11,712 bases of DNA from NCBI GenBank assembly GCA_030432505.1, contig JAUIHA010000013.1, forward strand, positions 1-11,712, written 5' to 3'. This DNA comes from a bacterium (GTDB taxonomy: Bacteria; Babelota; Babeliae; Babelales; RVW-14). Position 1 is the stretch's first letter. The number at the start of each line of letters is the position of its first letter. Below, piece by piece: positions 8,327-11,712 of this stretch. The notes under the pieces are model-generated. The model searched no databases, was not told the origin of the DNA, and saw only the letters and a list, made by a program, of their open reading frames with translations. A program made the translations under genes and the position numbers.

Positions 8327-9478
8327 ATTAGTTGACCTACTGATTTTATAAAATGAGATATTCTCAGGATGCAAAACAATGAAAGTATCATCTGAATACC
8401 AGCAACCAGTGATAACATCTTCTATCTTATTATCAAATTCATTATTTAGTAAGAACTTAACGGTGTTTTTTGAGAGATAGGCTTCTCTTATGTAAGGTTT
8501 TTTTATATCGGCGTTTACCATGCATACGTTTGGAATTATTTTACCTTGCCTCTTGATGCTTCCATTTTTTTCCATTTCGTATTTTTCACATTTTAAAGCA
8601 AAATTCTTCGGCGAGCCCTTACCATGATTTAAATCGTTATTTGGAAATGTAATAATTGTACTAGTTTTCAATGAGATACATTCTACAGAGCTCTCATCGT
8701 CTTCATCTTCGCAGGGTTTGATATAAGTTGCATGGAAAATCTCACTGAAATGGTCTTTTGTTTCGAAACCATGTTGGAGAGTAAGATGAACAGGAGAGTT
8801 TTCCGTTTGTTGTGTCATTTTAAGAGAGACCATCTCTACGAATTTTTGATCTTGTTTTCTAAAACCAAATAGGATATTTTCGCAGCTCTCATTCCAAACA
8901 AGGTCATCTCCAAACCATGCTGGTGATAATTGATGCTGGTCATTTGCATAATATAGTTTACTCATTGAAGACAAATTGATGCTGGAAAGCCCTTTATTTG
9001 TTCTTATGCAACAGCACATTGTATGGGGAAGCCAGAATAAAGATTTGATGTTCTCTTTACTCTTTTTGCGGAATTCTCCAATTTTTTCGATAATAAGTGT
9101 GTTGGTTTCGTTGTAAAAAATCTTATGGAAATTAATATAATTACGGTACTGTATGGCAAGTATTACCGGCCTATTCTTAGATTTTGTAGTCCATTGATGG
9201 GGGCTCCATGACAGAGTGGTAATTGCGTCGTCCATTGTAAGGCGAACGCTTTGCTTTGAGTGTGAGACAACAAGGTCATCTTCACTTTGTAAGTTAACTA
9301 AGCTGACTGCCCGTTTTTCCTGTAATGCTAAAATTCCCAACTTTTCATTGAAGTGTACTTGCTTTGCTTGCTGTAGATAGCTTGCTGGCCAACTAACTTT
9401 TCCAACGCATTCTATTTCACAATGCAGGTTATAAAATAAAAAGAGTGAACATAGAAGAGCAACCGATTGCTTTATCAT
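8324..9478 (-). CDS. secreted protein of unknown function, probable beta-propeller
   Basis: 384 residues. The N-terminus is a signal peptide: a lysine at 3, then a hydrophobic stretch from about 5 to 18, ending NLHC; there is no proper lipobox, so it is probably cleaved near 19-22 and released or held in the periplasm. I do not recognise a named family. Two copies of a blade-like pattern are visible, ITTLSWSPH (86-94) and IKSLFWLPH (144-152). Further beta-rich stretches follow, such as LVWNESCENILFGF and, at the end, GCWYSDDTFIVLHPENISFYKI. This spacing of about 58 residues and the W-x-P turn fit a WD40-like beta-propeller, but the repeats are too weak for certainty. It has a run of three cysteines at 155-157. 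It starts 32 bases after the ychF stop on the same strand with a weak GGAAA site, so it is probably cotranscribed with ychF and ends at the shared terminator. Confidence 0.7.
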   Translation of the reverse strand: MIKQSVALLCSLFLFYNLHCEIECVGKVSWPASYLQQAKQVHFNEKLGILALQEKRAVSLVNLQSEDDLVVSHSKQSVRLTMDDAITTLSWSPHQWTTKSKNRPVILAIQYRNYINFHKIFYNETNTLIIEKIGEFRKKSKENIKSLFWLPHTMCCCIRTNKGLSSINLSSMSKLYYANDQHQLSPAWFGDDLVWNESCENILFGFRKQDQKFVEMVSLKMTQQTENSPVHLTLQHGFETKDHFSEIFHATYIKPCEDEDDESSVECISLKTSTIITFPNNDLNHGKGSPKNFALKCEKYEMEKNGSIKRQGKIIPNVCMVNADIKKPYIREAYLSKNTVKFLLNNEFDNKIEDVITGCWYSDDTFIVLHPENISFYKISRSTN

Positions 9479-9510
9479 GATGTTTTTCCAAAAAATATTG
9501 AGGCTATAAA

Positions 9511-10593
9511 TTAAACGTTAAAGCGAATGTTGATTACATCACCGTCTTTGATGACGTACTCTTTACCTTCGGTGCGAAGCTTACCTGTTTCTTTAAGTTT
9601 TTGTTCAGTTCCTACCTGGAATAGGTCTTCACAGTTGTATACTTCAGCACAAATGAAGCCGCGTTGAAGGTCGGAGTGAATTTCTCCACCAGCCTCTGGA
9701 GCTTTGGAGTTATGGGTAATACTCCACGCATGTGCTTCTTTTGGTCCACAGGTAAAGAAGGTGATAAGCCCTAAGTTGTTGTATGCTCGTTCAATAATGT
9801 TATCAAGACCTTTTTCGGTAATGCCCAATGAATCAAGCATTTCTTGTGCTTCATCATCATTCATTTGCGCAAGCTCAGATTCAATTTTTGCTGATACAGG
9901 AATCACGCGCTCTTGTCCAAATTTTTCAACAAGTGCTTGGTAGTGTTGGTTGTTCTTGTAGTTGTTTTCTGCATAGTCGTCTTCAGACAAGTTTGCAATT
10001 ACTAAGAATTTTTTTCCTGAAAGGAGTGGAATTGAGTTAATGCCGGTTTCTTTGAGCTTGTTGAAAAGGGAAATTACTTGGTCATGATTAGAATTACTCA
10101 GTGCTTCTTCAATCTTGTTCATGAGATCTTGTTCTGTTTCCCATTCTTTAACCTGTTGGGTTGAAGCATTTTTGCTTTTTGCTCCCTTAAGGAAGTTTGC
10201 AAGGCGCTCTTTACGCTTTACAACTGACTCAAGGTCTTTTAGCATGAGCTCTGTAACAATGACTTCAAAGTCGTCCAGTGGGTTTACTTCATTGTGTACG
10301 TGTGTAATGTCAGCATCTTCAAAGCAACGAAGTACGTGAAGAACCAAGTCTACTTCCATGATGTTTCCAAGAAACTGGTTGCCAAGTCCCTCACCCTTGG
10401 AGGCACCTTTTACTAGGCCGGCAATATCAACAAATTGGACTGTTGTTGGGATTACTTTCTTTGAGCCAAAGATTTCAGCAAGTTGATCGAGACGTTTGTC
10501 CGGAACCTCAGTGATGGCAACGTGTGGATCGACGGTGCAAAATGTAGATTTTCCTACGTTTGGTAGACCAACCAGTCCAGTTTTGAGTGCCAT
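9511..10593 (-). CDS. ychF: YchF/OLA1-type P-loop ATPase with a 16-residue deletion after Walker A
   Basis: 360-residue Obg-related P-loop protein that in most organisms hydrolyses ATP and binds ribosomes. Walker A GLPNVGKST is at 9-17, the G3 motif DIAGLVKGASKGEGLGNQFL starts at 56, the NxxE specificity motif is NLSE at 201-204, and the C-terminal TGS domain spans about 275-360, ending DGDVINIRFNV as usual. The helical-hairpin region lies about 110-185. Immediately after Walker A the usual LFNALTK...NYP segment is absent: T17 is followed directly by FCTVDP, which other YchF proteins have 16 residues later. The offset is exactly 16 residues at the PDxR motif. The start has a good AAAGGA site 6 bases upstream. 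The gene likely leads an operon with the secreted protein at 8324-9478. Family identity is certain; whether the product is active is open. Confidence 0.95.
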   Translation of the reverse strand: MALKTGLVGLPNVGKSTFCTVDPHVAITEVPDKRLDQLAEIFGSKKVIPTTVQFVDIAGLVKGASKGEGLGNQFLGNIMEVDLVLHVLRCFEDADITHVHNEVNPLDDFEVIVTELMLKDLESVVKRKERLANFLKGAKSKNASTQQVKEWETEQDLMNKIEEALSNSNHDQVISLFNKLKETGINSIPLLSGKKFLVIANLSEDDYAENNYKNNQHYQALVEKFGQERVIPVSAKIESELAQMNDDEAQEMLDSLGITEKGLDNIIERAYNNLGLITFFTCGPKEAHAWSITHNSKAPEAGGEIHSDLQRGFICAEVYNCEDLFQVGTEQKLKETGKLRTEGKEYVIKDGDVINIRFNV

Positions 10594-10641
10594 TGAGTTC
10601 CTTTCAAAAAATTATCAGATTTAGTAGAAGAAGTGCTTTTT

Positions 10642-10669
10642 ATTCTAGCGATTTTTATTGTTTATGCAA
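10642..10669 (-). promoter_or_regulatory. candidate promoter of ychF
   Basis: On the minus strand TTGCAT (plus bases 10664-10669) and TAGAAT (10642-10647) are spaced by 16 bases. The -10 is close to consensus, the -35 only partly. Transcription would start about 40 bases before the ychF ATG. It sits back to back with the plus-strand promoter at 10685-10712, so the two divergent units start from the same short AT-rich region. Confidence 0.35.
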
Positions 10670-10684
10670 AATTGTCCTTTTTAT

Positions 10685-10712
10685 TTGACGTGTCTGTTAG
10701 AAATAATAGAAT
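10685..10712 (+). promoter_or_regulatory. promoter of the small secreted protein genes
   Basis: TTGACG (10685-10690) and TAGAAT (10707-10712), each one mismatch from consensus, are spaced by 16 bases. Transcription would begin near 10719, about 43 bases before the ATG at 10762. The position argues against the longer reading of the gene from 10633, because that start would lie upstream of the promoter. Confidence 0.55.
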
Positions 10713-10761
10713 AGGGGTCCTCAATTTTTACTTTGATTTTTATTTTTATCAGGATTTATTT

Positions 10762-11151
10762 ATGTTTTCCGTTCGAAATCTCCTTTTAGTATGTATTATG
10801 AGTTTCCAGTGTGTGAGTGCTCAAAGTGCCTCTTTTACGCCAGCAGCATGGGCTAAGCAACGACAAGAGTTGTTGGAGCTTATTGACGAAGGTAAAATTA
10901 GTAATTTTGCTACCCCTCAGGCTCGTCGTTTTCTTGGTAGTAGAGCTCAAGAGTATGGGTTGCTCAAAGACATACAAACAAGTGAGCAAGACGATAATTA
11001 CATTATTAGCTTCTATACGGTTAAAGTGATAGAAATCATGAAAAACACGAAGGAATTTCCTACATGGATTTCTTTCTTGCCTACCAATTATCGGGAAGTT
11101 GTTCAGAATTGTGTCGCTTTCTATTTTCGAACAAAACAACCTTATAATTAA
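10762..11151 (+). CDS. small secreted protein of unknown function, first of a tandem pair
   Basis: 129 residues. The N-terminus is a clear signal peptide: MFSVRNLLLVCIMSFQCVSA with likely cleavage after VSA, before QSASFTP. The mature part of about 109 residues is soluble and looks largely helical, with no motif I recognise. It contains FPTWISFLP, a P-x-W-x-x-x-L-P pattern also present in the next gene. I chose ATG 10762 rather than the upstream ATG at 10633. It places the signal peptide at the N-terminus, has an AGGA site 7 bases upstream, and sits just below a good promoter. The next gene starts 77 bases after its stop with no obvious terminator between. A lineage-specific secreted family is likely; nothing shows the role. 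Confidence 0.75.
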   Translation: MFSVRNLLLVCIMSFQCVSAQSASFTPAAWAKQRQELLELIDEGKISNFATPQARRFLGSRAQEYGLLKDIQTSEQDDNYIISFYTVKVIEIMKNTKEFPTWISFLPTNYREVVQNCVAFYFRTKQPYN

Positions 11152-11228
11152 GATTTAAATACAGCTAACTATCAAGTTCAGTACGGCTTGAATTACAAAT
11201 TAGTTTCTAAACAACGAAGGTATATACA

Positions 11229-11712
11229 ATGAAAAAACTATTATTATTTATCACCATAAGTTTCTTGGCTGGCCAAGATATACAAGCTGTAGAAAAAGCT
11301 GCTCTAAAAACAACTAGAAAAAAGGTACGAGTTGTCCTTCCAGGTAATTCATCTGTTATAAAAAAAATGATTTCAGATGGATATATACCTAATCCTGAAG
11401 AGCGTGCTGACTGGGAGCAGATTCTTGAAGAAGCAGATAATGTTCTTGGTGCAGATGGTGAGCTTGAATCTAGTATTAAGGAAATGCATCATAATGAGTT
11501 ATCGGCAGTAATGATGTGTACGGTGATACGGGATTTCAATGTTGATTTTGCAACGATGTATAGTAATTTTACTGACGATTTTTGGCCAAAGTGGTATCGT
11601 CTACTTCCTTCCGTTTTGCAGTGGGAAATTCTATCTAGTATGCGAGATTTTACACGTAAAAATTCGTTTGAAGAAGAAAAGACGAGGTTAATTTCTTTAG
11701 TGGAAAGAAAGC
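11229..11712 (+). CDS. secreted protein of unknown function, second of a tandem pair (cut by the window edge)
   Basis: Open to the end of the window; 161 codons are visible. It begins MKKLLLFITISFLAGQDIQA, a typical signal peptide with probable cleavage after IQA. A GAAGG site lies 8 bases upstream of the ATG. The mature part starts with a basic stretch (KTTRKKVRVV) followed by acidic helical sequence. It contains WPKWYRLLP, matching the P-x-W-x-x-x-L-P pattern of the preceding gene, and in both the pattern is followed by an amphipathic helix-like stretch. This suggests distant paralogues from duplication. No known family is recognised, and the C-terminus is not visible. Confidence 0.75.
   Translation, partial: MKKLLLFITISFLAGQDIQAVEKAALKTTRKKVRVVLPGNSSVIKKMISDGYIPNPEERADWEQILEEADNVLGADGELESSIKEMHHNELSAVMMCTVIRDFNVDFATMYSNFTDDFWPKWYRLLPSVLQWEILSSMRDFTRKNSFEEEKTRLISLVERK

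Noticed and set aside
9470..9478. Lipoprotein reading of the 384-residue secreted protein
   Set aside because: The residues before C20 (NLH) do not match a lipobox, so a cleaved signal peptide is more likely.
10633..10761. Longer N-terminus for the small secreted protein from 10633
   Set aside because: It lies upstream of the promoter at 10685-10712 and would bury the signal peptide inside the protein.

Overview
The window comes from an AT-rich bacterial chromosome and holds eight clear protein genes, parts of two more cut by the window edges counted among them, plus one unrecognised secreted protein family. The housekeeping set (F-type ATP synthase beta, SecA with a C-terminal zinc-binding motif, YchF, an ABC-F ATPase) is plainly bacterial. 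The best guess at lineage is an intracellular or host-associated bacterium of the Dependentiae/Babeliales (TM6) type. This rests on the mix of an atp gene detached from the rest of its operon, PQ-loop transporters, NurA and small secreted proteins of unknown family. It is a guess: there is no rRNA or other marker here to settle it.

Layout. Bases 1-754 (minus) carry the 5' half of atpD, preceded by a possible 9-codon leader ORF with a strong ribosome binding site. A 236-base divergent intergenic region separates it from secA (1032-3572, plus). Downstream of secA on the same strand lie two ungapped paralogous PQ-loop membrane proteins (3594-4205 and 4628-5236), a NurA-family nuclease (5245-6405) and an ABC-F ATPase (6407-8299). 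The two PQ-loop genes are separated by a 422-base non-coding stretch with its own promoter, a cluster of ATACTAAT boxes and a hairpin that presents the Shine-Dalgarno sequence. The plus-strand cluster ends at a perfect 13-bp palindromic terminator shared with the converging minus-strand pair ychF (9511-10593) and a secreted, probably beta-propeller protein (8324-9478). From 10685 a good promoter drives small secreted proteins in tandem on the plus strand (10762-11151 and 11229 to the window end).

Functions. atpD and secA serve energy conversion and protein export. The PQ-loop pair is probably a small-molecule transporter pair. nurA and the ABC-F gene are 1 base apart and likely co-translated, joining DNA end processing to ribosome-associated ATPase activity with no evident functional link. 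No complete defence or mobile system is visible, and no HerA partner for NurA lies in the window.

The most unusual observation is that YchF, otherwise full-length and well conserved, lacks exactly the 16 residues after the Walker A motif (helix alpha-1 and the switch I region). This is either an assembly or sequencing artefact or a real loss of canonical nucleotide binding. The other points of note are the PQ-loop pair with its elaborate leader, the tandem secreted family sharing a PxWxxxLP motif, and the two convergent stop codons placed at the ends of the terminator stem.
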